A stretch of 64,000 nucleotides of DNA from Flaviramulus_B aquimarinus (GCF_039543205.1 NZ_BAABJH010000002.1:372001-436000), one strand, 5' to 3'; counted from the stretch's first letter, positions 9,590-18,711 are shown. Program-made: numbers and translations. Notes: generated by a model not told the origin, from the sequence alone.

Positions 9590-9826
9590 ATGAAATATCT
9601 TATCTTAATATTAACTATTGCTGTATTTACAAGTATTATCTTAGGTTTTACATTAGATGTAGCATACTCCCAAAAACTCATTGGGTTTGGTGTTGCCGGT
9701 CTTTTTTTGGTTGTTTTTCCATTATTTTCTTATTACAGATGGAAAGACAAAGACCCAAAAGACTATGTGCTCACTAAAGAAAACTTAGATAAAATGCGTG
9801 ACAATCAACGTAATAAAAAGTACTAA
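9590..9826 (+). CDS. Small two-helix membrane protein, unknown function
   Basis: A 78-residue protein with two hydrophobic helices (about 2-20 and 27-48) and a charged tail rich in Lys and Asp (WKDKDPKDYVLTKENLDKMR). There is no cleavable signal, so it is probably an inner-membrane protein with the tail in the cytoplasm. It follows the chloride channel by 46 nt on the same strand with no terminator between, so they may be cotranscribed. I do not recognise a named family. Codon use and amino-acid pattern look like a real gene. Confidence 0.75.
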   Translation: MKYLILILTIAVFTSIILGFTLDVAYSQKLIGFGVAGLFLVVFPLFSYYRWKDKDPKDYVLTKENLDKMRDNQRNKKY

Positions 9827-9905
9827 TATTTGGACATCTGTAAGTCAATAGACAGAGCTAACAAAATATGTGAATTATTCTGAAACAAGTTCAGGGTAAT
9901 GAAAG

Positions 9906-10355
9906 TCAATTCAAATTTCGTTTTTCTATAAAAAACCGTTTTAAGAGTGCTGAAGCTTCGTCCTCTAAAACGCCACCTTTTATATGTGTTTTAGGATGTA
10001 ACTTCGTTTTCAGGTTAATACAACCGCGCTCTTCATCTCTAGCCCCATAAACAATATTAGAAATCTGACTCCAATATAAAGCCCCAGCACACATTTGGCA
10101 GGGTTCTAACGTGACATACAGGGTGCAATTTTTAAGATACTTACCACCCAAAAAATTGGCTGCTGCGGTAATGGTTTGCATTTCGGCGTGTGCCGTAACA
10201 TCGGTTAAGGTTTCTGTTAAATTATGTCCGCGAGCAATAATCTTGTTATCAATAACAATTATGGCACCCACAGGAATTTCGCCTTTTTCAAAAGCAGCCT
10301 CAGCCTCTTGAAGGGCTTTTTTCATAAAATGAACATCATCAAAAGGTTCTATCAT
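9906..10355 (-). CDS. tadA: tRNA adenosine(34) deaminase
   Basis: Converts A34 to inosine in tRNA-Arg(ACG). The zinc site is clear: HAEMQTI gives the His and catalytic Glu, and PCQMC the two cysteines. The N-terminal part MKKALQEAEAAFEKGEIPVG is typical of TadA. An upstream ATG at 10379 falls within the terminator hairpin of the protease gene before it, so I use ATG 10355 (MIEPFDDVHF), giving 149 residues, the usual length. A general nucleoside deaminase (guanine or cytosine) is the main alternative, but the C-terminal region fits TadA. Confidence 0.92.
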   Translation of the reverse strand: MIEPFDDVHFMKKALQEAEAAFEKGEIPVGAIIVIDNKIIARGHNLTETLTDVTAHAEMQTITAAANFLGGKYLKNCTLYVTLEPCQMCAGALYWSQISNIVYGARDEERGCINLKTKLHPKTHIKGGVLEDEASALLKRFFIEKRNLN

Positions 10356-10367
10356 AGCTGTAAAAAT

Positions 10368-10400
10368 AAAAAAAGGCAAATATATTATTTGCCTTTTTTT
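10368..10400 (-). terminator. Rho-independent terminator of the M36 protease gene
   Basis: GGCAAATA / TATTTGCC with a 3-nt loop, flanked by A7 and T7, so it can work on either strand. On the minus strand it lies between the protease stop (10421) and the tadA start, and it covers the false upstream ATG of tadA. Confidence 0.82.
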
Positions 10401-10420
10401 GAAATGAAATACTAAAAATC

Positions 10421-13120
10421 TTAATTTATAATGATTTTCTCATTAACATTTATAAAATCACTTTCTATATTTAAAATATAAAGTCCTGATTGTAAAGTAC
10501 TCGTATTTAATTCAACCTCATCAATTAAAGAAGCTTCTTTAGAGAGTACTTTTCTACCATTAATATCAACTAAAGTAATGGTTACATCACCTAAACTCTG
10601 ACTTACTCTAACGGTTAATCTATTAATAGCAGGGTTTGGATATATTCTATAAACCTTAGAATTTAATGCCGCTGTACTTAATGTTGTACAATTAGCTAAA
10701 GAGGCGTCTGCAGGATCTGGCATAGTAAAATCTTCTACTTGATCTGTTCTTAACAAAGAATCGCCTTGATCGGCATTTAACCCTAAACCACGGGCAGCAA
10801 ATACTTCCCAAATCATACATTGGTCTTCACCGCCTGTTAATGCCATATCGGCTGCTAAAATAGCATCTCTTCCATCAACAAATCCTGGATTACAAGGCTG
10901 TAACTTAAGACCATCCATAACGATTTGCATAATTTTATTATTTCCTCCTGTTCCATAATAAAAGTCTGAATCAAAACCATATTTTTCAATATACTTCCAC
11001 GTTAAATCCCACAGCATGGTACACCAAACAGAGCCTACGCCATGTGGCGCACTAATACTAGCCGTATTATTTGTATCATCATAAGTTAAAGGGTTTACAC
11101 TCGTATCAGGACTATAACGGAATGGTCTAATACCTGGACCATCTGTAGGTTCACTAGAAACAAAAGTTCCAATACCCCTAGCATCTGAAGGCAAATCGCT
11201 TGATTTCATGGTTATCATCAACCCAAAAAAGTCAGACCACCCTTCACCCATCTGTTCTGTGTTTGTTGCTGGTACGCAAAACCCATCGGCATCTCGCTCA
11301 GTACAAACTGGTAAACAATCCGTATTAAAACCACCTCCAGTTAACCTGTTTGAAATACCATGCCCATACTCATGTCCAATAACTAAATTATCAAAGTCTC
11401 CATCTAATCTATCTGGAAGCACCAAAGATGCATTTATAGACTCACTAGATAATGCAGCTATTATAGCTTCTCCATCCGATTGACTTACCATTAAAGACGG
11501 AATAGTAACATTATCACCTTCAGCACCAGCTCCCATAGCAATAGGGTCAGTAGCTACATTATTAACCATTATAACAGCAACTGCTCCAGCATTCTCTGCC
11601 GCTAACACCTTAACTCCAAACTCACATTCTCCCCTTCTTATTACTACTATTTTTCCAGACAGTGCCCCTGCACCTAAAAGCGGATCACATGCATCATTAG
11701 CATCTGTTGAACTACCACTGTTATCATCTACAATTAAAACTAAATCTCCTGTTAAAGGCGTATTTTTGTCTGGTAAAGGGTTTCCAAAAGCTGCAGGGAC
11801 TCCTCCATATATACCAGCAACTGAACTTGTATTAATAGTTAAAGGTAGACCATCTGGTTTCGACCATAGAAACATTTGCATTCTTGGGGAATTCCCATCT
11901 GGACCTGTACCAAAGTTTGCATTATTCACACCACTACCATCTTGTGCATCAGCATTAACCGGATCACCAGCTCCTGCAGAATTAACCCTTTGATAATGTT
12001 TTGTTTGAAAAGCACCACTCTCAACGTCAAACCCATATTGATACCAAATATCGTGCATGATATTACTCATGTAAAATAAATTTGTAATGGCTGCTTCTGG
12101 ACTTGCTGCAGCATCCTCATTCAAATCCAACGCAAAGTTAAAATCTAAACTTGCCGTTCCTTCTGCTAAAAGTCCATCACCATTATTTCCATCATCATCT
12201 AATTGCGCTATAACATTATTTCCTTGTGTAGTCGTATATTCAGGACCATCTACACCATCATCATCATGCCACCCAAAAGGCGAAGCTATATCATCAGCAG
12301 GCTCAGAAACGACTTGTCTACTGCCATGATTTGGGCTCTCAACAGGTATAGGAAAAACAGTATATTCAGAGCCATCAGATACTGAAAAGTTATTTGCTTT
12401 AAAAAGGTCAAACGAAACACCTTTTGACTTTTTGGTATGATGAACACCATGTTCGGTATGGTCTCCACCAAAATTACAACTAACCACCCAATCATTAGCA
12501 TTTAAAACCTCGCCAGTTACAGCATCTACTCTTATGCTCCACCAGTGTTTACTATCTAACGTATAAATACTTAAATCCCAAGACAATCTTAAAGACCCAT
12601 CTTTCAGTTGAAAATAAACCAGTTCTACTGGAATACTTTCTTGAGATACACTGCCTTTAGAAAACACAAGCTTTTCTTCTTGTTGCTCAATAGCTTGAAT
12701 ACTGCCTATGGAACCTAATTTAAAATGAGATGCGGCTTTTTGAATAGCTTGTTCTTCATTTAAAGCAGGTGTGGTTGCATTAATTTTGTTTTTAATATCA
12801 GATTTGAATTTATCAGTAAAATGAAAAACCTTATCATTTTTTATTCCAACACTAGAAACGGCATTAAAAATCTTGATGCCTTGATACCTTTGATTTAAGT
12901 ACACATTTGCAATACCTGTCTTTTTAGAAAGCATTTCTTTAGTAACATAAATATCCTCTAAATCTGTACTCGATAGTTTTGAAGTTTTATTACTATCTTG
13001 AAGGTAACTTGAAATAATAGCTCCATATTTGGACTTACTTAAAGCACTTTGCCCAGCAACGGAGAAAGTAAATGCCAACAAAAAAGTAAGCACAACAAAT
13101 TTCTTGTAATCTTTTTTCAT
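10421..13120 (-). CDS. Secreted M36 (fungalysin) metalloprotease with PA domain and T9SS signal
   Basis: Extracellular zinc protease of 899 residues. A signal peptide (LLAFTFSVAGQ) and a thermolysin-type propeptide are followed by the catalytic domain, with HEYGHG (zinc histidines, general base) and the third ligand in EQMGEGWSDFF. A protease-associated (PA) domain with GKIVVIRRGECEFG is inserted before the active site. The last 75 residues start VYRIYPNPAINRLTVRV and end in ENEKI-like NVNEKIIIN, a type A T9SS sorting domain, so the protein should leave through T9SS and be anchored or released at the surface. Its promoter is probably the TATATTTG on the minus strand at 13146-13153. A terminator follows. 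Confidence 0.95.
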   Translation of the reverse strand: MKKDYKKFVVLTFLLAFTFSVAGQSALSKSKYGAIISSYLQDSNKTSKLSSTDLEDIYVTKEMLSKKTGIANVYLNQRYQGIKIFNAVSSVGIKNDKVFHFTDKFKSDIKNKINATTPALNEEQAIQKAASHFKLGSIGSIQAIEQQEEKLVFSKGSVSQESIPVELVYFQLKDGSLRLSWDLSIYTLDSKHWWSIRVDAVTGEVLNANDWVVSCNFGGDHTEHGVHHTKKSKGVSFDLFKANNFSVSDGSEYTVFPIPVESPNHGSRQVVSEPADDIASPFGWHDDDGVDGPEYTTTQGNNVIAQLDDDGNNGDGLLAEGTASLDFNFALDLNEDAAASPEAAITNLFYMSNIMHDIWYQYGFDVESGAFQTKHYQRVNSAGAGDPVNADAQDGSGVNNANFGTGPDGNSPRMQMFLWSKPDGLPLTINTSSVAGIYGGVPAAFGNPLPDKNTPLTGDLVLIVDDNSGSSTDANDACDPLLGAGALSGKIVVIRRGECEFGVKVLAAENAGAVAVIMVNNVATDPIAMGAGAEGDNVTIPSLMVSQSDGEAIIAALSSESINASLVLPDRLDGDFDNLVIGHEYGHGISNRLTGGGFNTDCLPVCTERDADGFCVPATNTEQMGEGWSDFFGLMITMKSSDLPSDARGIGTFVSSEPTDGPGIRPFRYSPDTSVNPLTYDDTNNTASISAPHGVGSVWCTMLWDLTWKYIEKYGFDSDFYYGTGGNNKIMQIVMDGLKLQPCNPGFVDGRDAILAADMALTGGEDQCMIWEVFAARGLGLNADQGDSLLRTDQVEDFTMPDPADASLANCTTLSTAALNSKVYRIYPNPAINRLTVRVSQSLGDVTITLVDINGRKVLSKEASLIDEVELNTSTLQSGLYILNIESDFINVNEKIIIN

Positions 13121-13129
13121 AATTATTTT

Positions 13130-13141
13130 TTTTGAATTAGT
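13130..13141 (-). promoter_or_regulatory. Leader motif ACTAATTCAAAA before the M36 protease
   Basis: One base different from the 12-mer in front of both receptors at the left edge, and at a similar distance (9 nt) from the ATG. It lies in the leader downstream of the -7 element. Confidence 0.35.
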
Positions 13142-13145
13142 CGTT

Positions 13146-13153
13146 CAAATATA
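13146..13153 (-). promoter_or_regulatory. -7 promoter element TATATTTG for the M36 protease
   Basis: Exact TAnnTTTG match on the minus strand, 25 nt before the ATG at 13120. A second exact match on the plus strand, TATCTTTG at 13158-13165, points toward dxs, so this short region may hold two divergent promoters. Confidence 0.5.
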
Positions 13154-13334
13154 GCTATATCTTTGTAAAAAAAATAATCTTAATGCAAAATTACTACGTA
13201 TTCAATAATTTTGACGTTTATAAAAAAAGCGTCTTAAGCATTACCAAGCCTGCTTCTTATAATAAATACGCATGAAAAACTCAAATATTATATCTATTTT
13301 CAAAATTATTATTGAATAGAAAAATAATAAATTC

Positions 13335-15104
13335 ATGTACTTTTGTCTCGTGCAAAACAACCTTTTAAATACATTACAATCCACTAAAGAACTCCGCCTT
13401 TTAAATCAAAAAGACTTAGCTCAACTTGCACAAGAGTTACGTGATTTTATTATTAATATTGTGGCTACAAAAGAAGGGCATTTAGGAGCCAGTTTAGGCG
13501 TTGTAGAGTTAACCATAGCCTTACATTATGTTTTCAATACTCCAGAAGACCAATTGGTTTGGGATGTTGGACATCAAGCCTACGGACATAAAATTTTAAC
13601 GGGGCGACAAACTAATTTCCATACCAATAGGCAACTTGATGGTATAAGCGGTTTTCCGAAGCGTAATGAAAGTGACTATGATACGTTTGGCGTTGGGCAT
13701 TCCTCCACGTCTATATCTGCAGCTTTAGGCATGGCCATTGCCTCACAATTAAAAGGCGAAGACAAACACCATATTGCTGTAATTGGTGATGCTTCCATTG
13801 CCAGTGGTATGGCCTTTGAGGGTTTAAACCATGCCGGTGTAACGGATGCTAATTTGTTGGTTATTTTAAACGATAATGCTATTGGCATAGACCCAAGCGT
13901 AGGTGCTTTAAAAATGTATTTAACCAACGTTAAAAAAGGCACCCAAAAACAAGATAATATTTTTGAAGCTTTAAATTTTGATTATTCAGGCCCTATTGAC
14001 GGGCATGATATGGATACAATTATTTCGGAACTAATTAGGTTAAAAACAGTAAAAGGCCCTAAGTTTTTACATGTTATAACTACTAAAGGAAAAGGTTTAA
14101 GACAAGCCGAAGCTGACCAAGTGAAGTACCACGCACCAGGAAAATTTGATGCTAAAACTGGAGATTTACCAGCTAAATCCAATGCGGTATTAGCACCTAA
14201 ATATCAAGATGTTTTTGGACATACTATTGTTGAGCTTGCTAAACAAAATAAAAATATTGTGGGTATTACCCCCGCAATGCCCACCGGAAGTTCGTTAAAA
14301 TACATGATGGACGCCATCCCAGAACGTGCTTTTGATGTTGGGATTGCCGAGCAACATGCCGTAACATTAGCAGCAGGAATGGCAACACAAGGACTCATGC
14401 CGTTTTGCAACATCTACTCAACTTTTTTACAGCGTGCTTACGACCAGATTATTCATGATGTGGCGTTGCAAAAACTGCCTGTTATTTTTTGTTTAGACCG
14501 TGCTGGTTTGGTTGGCGAGGATGGTGCTACGCATCATGGGGTTTTCGATTTATCGTATTTAAGGTGTATTCCAAACCTTATTGTTTTTGCGCCTAGAAAT
14601 GAGGTTGAATTACGCAACATAATGTATACCGCTCAGTTAGGGTTAGAATTACCTATTGCTATTCGTTATCCAAGAGGACGAGGCGTGACTATAGATTGGA
14701 AACAACCATTTTCTAAAATTGAAATTGGTAAAGGCACGCCACTTAAAAGAGGGAAGCATATAGCAATTTTAAGTATTGGTAGTATGGCTAAAAATGTTTC
14801 TAAAGCTATTGAAAGTCTAGATATTTCGCATTACGATATGCGCTTTGTAAAACCTTTGGATGAAACGCTACTACACAGCATTTTAAAAACGTATAACACG
14901 GTTGTTACTGTTGAAAATAACGCCATAAAAGGGGGCTTTGGAAGTGCTGTTTTAGAATTTGTATCAACCCATAATTACAGTGTCAGCATTAAAACCTTGG
15001 GCATTCCAGATATGTTTATTGAACATGGTAGCATAACCGAGCTACAAAAATCTGTTGGCTTAGATATTGAAAGTTTAAAACAGTATTTCAAAGCATTAGT
15101 ATAA
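13335..15104 (+). CDS. dxs: 1-deoxy-D-xylulose-5-phosphate synthase
   Basis: First enzyme of the non-mevalonate isoprenoid pathway: joins pyruvate and glyceraldehyde 3-phosphate, using thiamine diphosphate. Seen: HLGASLGVVELTIALHYVF, the cofactor-binding region IGDASIASGMAFEG...NDN, DVGIAEQHAVTLAAG with the catalytic Glu/His of the second domain, and a C-terminal transketolase-like domain. At 589 residues it is normal for the flavobacterial form. The start is uncertain: the ATG at 13335 is followed at once by TACTTTTG (13338-13345), an exact TAnnTTTG match. If that is the promoter, the GTG at 13350 would be the start of a leaderless message. Confidence 0.94.
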   Translation: MYFCLVQNNLLNTLQSTKELRLLNQKDLAQLAQELRDFIINIVATKEGHLGASLGVVELTIALHYVFNTPEDQLVWDVGHQAYGHKILTGRQTNFHTNRQLDGISGFPKRNESDYDTFGVGHSSTSISAALGMAIASQLKGEDKHHIAVIGDASIASGMAFEGLNHAGVTDANLLVILNDNAIGIDPSVGALKMYLTNVKKGTQKQDNIFEALNFDYSGPIDGHDMDTIISELIRLKTVKGPKFLHVITTKGKGLRQAEADQVKYHAPGKFDAKTGDLPAKSNAVLAPKYQDVFGHTIVELAKQNKNIVGITPAMPTGSSLKYMMDAIPERAFDVGIAEQHAVTLAAGMATQGLMPFCNIYSTFLQRAYDQIIHDVALQKLPVIFCLDRAGLVGEDGATHHGVFDLSYLRCIPNLIVFAPRNEVELRNIMYTAQLGLELPIAIRYPRGRGVTIDWKQPFSKIEIGKGTPLKRGKHIAILSIGSMAKNVSKAIESLDISHYDMRFVKPLDETLLHSILKTYNTVVTVENNAIKGGFGSAVLEFVSTHNYSVSIKTLGIPDMFIEHGSITELQKSVGLDIESLKQYFKALV

Positions 15105-15235
15105 AAATACGGGGTTGAGTTAATACTTAAACGGTATTGGTTCTAAATCTGTTTCAGTATTAAAACAGAACTTTATTTTCCCATAAACTGTAACAATAAA
15201 AAAAATGCGCATCTTTAAAAGAAACCCATAGAAAA

Positions 15236-16432
15236 ATGAAAAACACAATTTTTATCTTATCCTTGATTTTATGTTGTTCTTGCCAAAACAGGACAAATAA
15301 AAAAACGACTGATTTAGCATCTAACGCTTTCCATAAAGAAATGGATAGTTTATACAATACCGGCGTTTTTAATGGATTTGCTGCTACTATTGTGGATACA
15401 ACAGGTATAATTTACAATCAAGGATTTGGTTATGCTAATGTCAATAAAAAGAAAAAATATACCGAAAATACGATTATAAACATCGCCTCTATTTCTAAAG
15501 TGTTTATTGGCGCAGCGCTTTTAAAAGCTAAAGAAATGAATGTTATTGATTTAGATGACCCTATCAATACCCATTTGCCATTTCAGGTTATAAACCCAAA
15601 TCATCCAAATGAACTCATTACCATTAGACAATTAGCCACGCATACCAGTTCCATTGTTGATACTGATATTTATATGGAAACCTGTTATGTGAATAAAGAT
15701 GATATCCCTTTAGCTGAGAACCTCAAAGAAAAATATGGATTGTATTATCAAAATCCATCAAAAAACTGGATACCTCTAAAGGAATACTTAGGTAAAATTT
15801 TACAGAAAGATGGTTTGTTTTATAACGCTTCCACATTTTCAAAAAGAAAACCTGGCGCCGTCTATGAATATAGCAATATAGGCGCTGCTTTATGTGCGTT
15901 AGTTATTGAATCTGCTACGAAAAAACCCTTTAATGAATTCACAAGAGATCATATATTTAAGCCTTTACAGATGTCTTCAACAAGTTGGTTTTTTGAAGAT
16001 GTTGATCATACGAACTATTCAAAATTATATTTTGATAATGAAGAGTTGCCCTATTATAAAATTCTCTCGTATCCTGATGGTGGACTCATTACTTCAAGTA
16101 CAGATTTGGGTAAATTCTTAACAGAATTGATAAAAGGCTATTCTGGACATGGTACTATTTTGAATTCAAATAGTTACAACGCCTTTTTTAAATCGCAATT
16201 AGATGAACAGGCTTTTGAGAGCAAAAAGAATTATAACGTTGGTCTTTTTATAGAAAAAGAATTGCCATACCATGTTATTGGACATACTGGTGGCGACCCT
16301 GGAACTAATACCATGATGTTTTTTGATTCAGAAACTAAAACAGGGCGCATATTTATTACTAACACCGATTCTAAAAAAGAAAATAGTGGCGCTGTTTTCT
16401 GGGGCATCTGGAATGCGCTTGGAAAATATTAA
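15236..16432 (+). CDS. Serine hydrolase lipoprotein of the beta-lactamase/AmpC fold
   Basis: A 398-residue envelope hydrolase. The N-terminus MKNTIFILSLILCCSC carries a lipobox, so the mature protein should be lipid-anchored. The penicillin-binding motifs are present in order: SISK (Ser nucleophile and Lys, SxxK), YSN (Tyr base) near 200, and HTG near 350. The family includes esterases, D-aminopeptidases and class C beta-lactamases. A lipid anchor and the general sequence do not favour a true beta-lactamase, so the substrate is open. It lies alone between dxs and the convergent dgt. Confidence 0.88.
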   Translation: MKNTIFILSLILCCSCQNRTNKKTTDLASNAFHKEMDSLYNTGVFNGFAATIVDTTGIIYNQGFGYANVNKKKKYTENTIINIASISKVFIGAALLKAKEMNVIDLDDPINTHLPFQVINPNHPNELITIRQLATHTSSIVDTDIYMETCYVNKDDIPLAENLKEKYGLYYQNPSKNWIPLKEYLGKILQKDGLFYNASTFSKRKPGAVYEYSNIGAALCALVIESATKKPFNEFTRDHIFKPLQMSSTSWFFEDVDHTNYSKLYFDNEELPYYKILSYPDGGLITSSTDLGKFLTELIKGYSGHGTILNSNSYNAFFKSQLDEQAFESKKNYNVGLFIEKELPYHVIGHTGGDPGTNTMMFFDSETKTGRIFITNTDSKKENSGAVFWGIWNALGKY

Positions 16433-16504
16433 AATAAGCTGGTGCGCTATATCTTTTTTCTTTTTTGCATACAGGCATTGCAGGCATATACTTTAATAAA
16501 AATC

Positions 16505-17845
16505 CTAAAATTCTATGCCTTTTATCTTTTTGTATTCCATAATGGCTTTGCTATCTGATAAAAGGGATACGTAATAACAAACACTAGATAAACGATTATA
16601 CAAACTAGAATCATCTGCCTTAATTGTTTTTGGCAAGCCTTTTAAAATAAGTTTATCATAATTGGAACCTGTATTATTAAAACAGTTGTTTACCGCATCG
16701 GTATAGGTATTTAATAGGGTATTTATAACACCATAGCCCGCTATTTCCTTATCTACAACCTCTGTAGACTGATAGATATTTTCTACACTTATTTTAATAA
16801 TATCATTTATTTGTGCGTCATATTTACTTTTATCTAACAAAGCGCAATCAAAATCGCCACTTAAAATAGCGTCTTCGTATTTCATAAAAATATCAACAGC
16901 TTCGTTTATAAGCGAACCTATAGCCAAAGCACGCAAGTAACCTACGCGATCTTCTTTGGTTGAAAGGGCATAATAATTTTCTGGTCTAATATTGTCTCTA
17001 ATTATTTTAGATAGATATTCCAAAGCAAATTCTTCTTGAATAAGTCCTAAATTAATACCATCTTCAAAATCGATAATGGTATAACAAATATCGTCAGCAG
17101 CTTCTACTAAAAATGCCAAAGGATGTCTGGAAAAGCTCAAATCTTTAGCGCTTCGTTTCACTAAACCCAGCTCATTGGCCACATCCACAAAAGCCTCTTT
17201 TTCAGACTGAAAAAAGCCATATTTTTTATCGGCTATATGTTTGGTTGGTTTTTTAGGAAGGGATTCTTTTGGGTATTTCATAAACGCACCTAGTGTAGCG
17301 TAACTTAATCGTAATCCGCCGTCGCGTCCTGCCCTGCTTTCGGTTAAAATTTTAAATCCATTGGCATTGCCTTCAAAATCGCATAAATCTTGATATTCCT
17401 TTTCTGTTAATTGCGATTTAAATGGTTTACCATTACCCGTTTTAAAAAATTCGCCAATGGCTTTTTCACCAGAATGTCCAAACGGTGGGTTTCCAATATC
17501 ATGTGCTAATGATGCAGCGGCAACAATAGCTCCAAAATCATTGATTTGATAACCATGTATATTTTGTAAATGTGGATGTTTTTCTAATAACCTTTTCCCA
17601 ACACGACGCCCTAAAGTCCTACCAACGACACTAACTTCTAAACTATGTGTTAAACGCGTATGCACAAAATCGGTTTGAGACAATGGTATAACTTGGGTTT
17701 TATCTTGAAGGCTCCTGAATTCCGAAGAAAAAATAACACGATCATAATCAACCTCAAAACCCAATCGGGTTTCGTCTTGTTCTTTTCGTATGCGTTTATT
17801 AGTGTCGCCAAAGCGTTTTAAGGATAGTAGTTGTTCCCAGTTCAT
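16505..17845 (-). CDS. dgt: Deoxyguanosinetriphosphate triphosphohydrolase (dGTPase family)
   Basis: HD-superfamily enzyme that splits dNTPs, classically dGTP, into the nucleoside and triphosphate and so affects dNTP pools. Metal ligands are visible: His in FVHTRLTHSLEVS, the HD pair in SLAHDIGNPPFGHSG, and a later Asp in LVEAADDICYTIIDFEDG. The C-terminal helices match the Dgt family, and 446 residues is typical of the shorter, type 2-like Dgt proteins. It is convergent with the serine hydrolase and divergent from the phosphate-type region that starts at 17.9 kb. Confidence 0.93.
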   Translation of the reverse strand: MNWEQLLSLKRFGDTNKRIRKEQDETRLGFEVDYDRVIFSSEFRSLQDKTQVIPLSQTDFVHTRLTHSLEVSVVGRTLGRRVGKRLLEKHPHLQNIHGYQINDFGAIVAAASLAHDIGNPPFGHSGEKAIGEFFKTGNGKPFKSQLTEKEYQDLCDFEGNANGFKILTESRAGRDGGLRLSYATLGAFMKYPKESLPKKPTKHIADKKYGFFQSEKEAFVDVANELGLVKRSAKDLSFSRHPLAFLVEAADDICYTIIDFEDGINLGLIQEEFALEYLSKIIRDNIRPENYYALSTKEDRVGYLRALAIGSLINEAVDIFMKYEDAILSGDFDCALLDKSKYDAQINDIIKISVENIYQSTEVVDKEIAGYGVINTLLNTYTDAVNNCFNNTGSNYDKLILKGLPKTIKADDSSLYNRLSSVCYYVSLLSDSKAIMEYKKIKGIEF

Positions 17846-17906
17846 GGTAAAAATTTATGTGTAGGCAAGATAACATTTCCTATTAAAATTTAAATAAAAA
17901 ATCGCT

Positions 17907-17984
17907 TAACATTAAGGTAACCTTTTAATCATAGTTGTTTAATAATTTGGTAACACATGATTGTGAGTTCTGAGCGTATTTTTG
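17907..17984 (+). promoter_or_regulatory. Pho-box-like phased repeats and promoter of the 18006 gene
   Basis: TAACATT at 17907 and TAACCTT at 17918 start exactly 11 bp apart. A third match, TAACACA at 17951, is in the same phase (33 bp on). An exact -7 element TATTTTTG lies at 17977-17984, 21 nt before the ATG. Direct 7-mers with 4-bp spacers are the known layout of PhoB and PhoP operators. The inner slots (17929, 17940, 17962) are weak. Confidence 0.6.
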
Positions 17985-18005
17985 CATCGTAATTAAGATT
18001 AACAC

Positions 18006-18389
18006 ATGAAACATATTATATACATAGCCTTCTTTTTTATCTCTGCATTAGCTTATGCACAGGATACGGGCTCTATAAACGGTAACTTATTGGATTTTGA
18101 ATCTAATAACGACCCTTTAATGTTTGCTAAAGTTTCCATTAAAGAAACTGGCGCAGAAGTTTTATCTGATGAAAATGGATCGTTTAAGTTTGAAAATTTA
18201 AATGATGCCACGTATACCTTAGTATTTAGTTTTGTAGGCTATGACACCAAAGAAATGCAAACTAAAGTTATTTCTGGAAAATCATCGCCTATTAAATTAG
18301 CTTTACAAGCAAGCACCATATCTTTAGAAGATTTAGTTTCAACTATGGCCAGTACTGACCATAGTACGTCTTCTACTTCAAACAATTAG
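18006..18389 (+). CDS. Small secreted carboxypeptidase-D-like domain protein
   Basis: A 127-residue protein with a signal peptide (IAFFFISALAYAQ), one carboxypeptidase-D-like beta-sandwich (FVGYDTKEMQTKV) and a Ser/Thr-rich tail that ends STSSTSNN. It matches residue for residue the head of the receptor gene that follows at 18712: both start QxTGS, share NNxPLxFAxVxIK, FVGY(D/E)T, and end with the SLEDLV/SLDEVV hinge that in the receptor leads to the plug. It is therefore a receptor head domain without plug or barrel. It has its own terminator and its own phased-repeat promoter. Its role is unknown; it might compete with or assist the receptor. Confidence 0.85.
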   Translation: MKHIIYIAFFFISALAYAQDTGSINGNLLDFESNNDPLMFAKVSIKETGAEVLSDENGSFKFENLNDATYTLVFSFVGYDTKEMQTKVISGKSSPIKLALQASTISLEDLVSTMASTDHSTSSTSNN

Positions 18390-18437
18390 TTTAGTTAAAT
18401 TTTATTTGTTGTTTAGTTAGCAATAAAGACCTTTTAT

Positions 18438-18472
18438 AAAGCAGCTTTCAGTTAAAAGAAAGCTGCTTTTTA
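18438..18472 (+). terminator. Rho-independent terminator after the 18006 gene
   Basis: AAAGCAGCTTTC / GAAAGCTGCTTT stem of 12 bp with an 8-nt loop and a T run. It makes the small head-domain gene a separate transcript from the receptor. The remaining 140 bases up to the repeats at 18612 show no gene or clear structure. Confidence 0.85.
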
Positions 18473-18611
18473 TGCTCCTATAATGGCCTGTATCAACTAT
18501 CAAAGAAATCTTAAAAACTTACTTTGCGTACCATTCCTTTCTCCAAACCAATCCATTAGATTTTCAATGTTAACTAAATGTAATCAAGAATGAAAACATA
18601 TGCGTTTTAGT

Positions 18612-18688
18612 TAACATTACCCTAACGCTTTTATTACGGTTCTTTAATCCTTAGATAACACGTTATTTACAATACGATGGTTTCTTTG
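18612..18688 (+). promoter_or_regulatory. Six-fold 11-bp phased repeat array and promoter of the 18712 receptor
   Basis: Starts at exact 11-bp steps: TAACATT 18612, TAACGCT 18623, TTACGGT 18634, TAATCCT 18645, TAACACG 18656, TTACAAT 18667. Four of six have TAA followed by C, and two have TTAC. After the last repeat come 7 nt and then TTTCTTTG at 18681-18688, one change from the -7 consensus. The same 7-nt gap is found at the porin and at the candidate small RNA. The long array would allow several dimers of a PhoB-like regulator to bind on one helix face. Confidence 0.62.
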
Positions 18689-18711
18689 CAACGAGAAATT
18701 TAAATATACTA

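Noticed and set aside
10356..10379. Longer tadA start (ATG 10379)
   Set aside because: It lies inside the terminator of the M36 protease gene; ATG 10355 gives the normal TadA length.
15236..16432. Antibiotic-resistance beta-lactamase
   Set aside because: The active-site motifs are shared by many esterases and peptidases of this fold; nothing in sequence or context supports a beta-lactam role.
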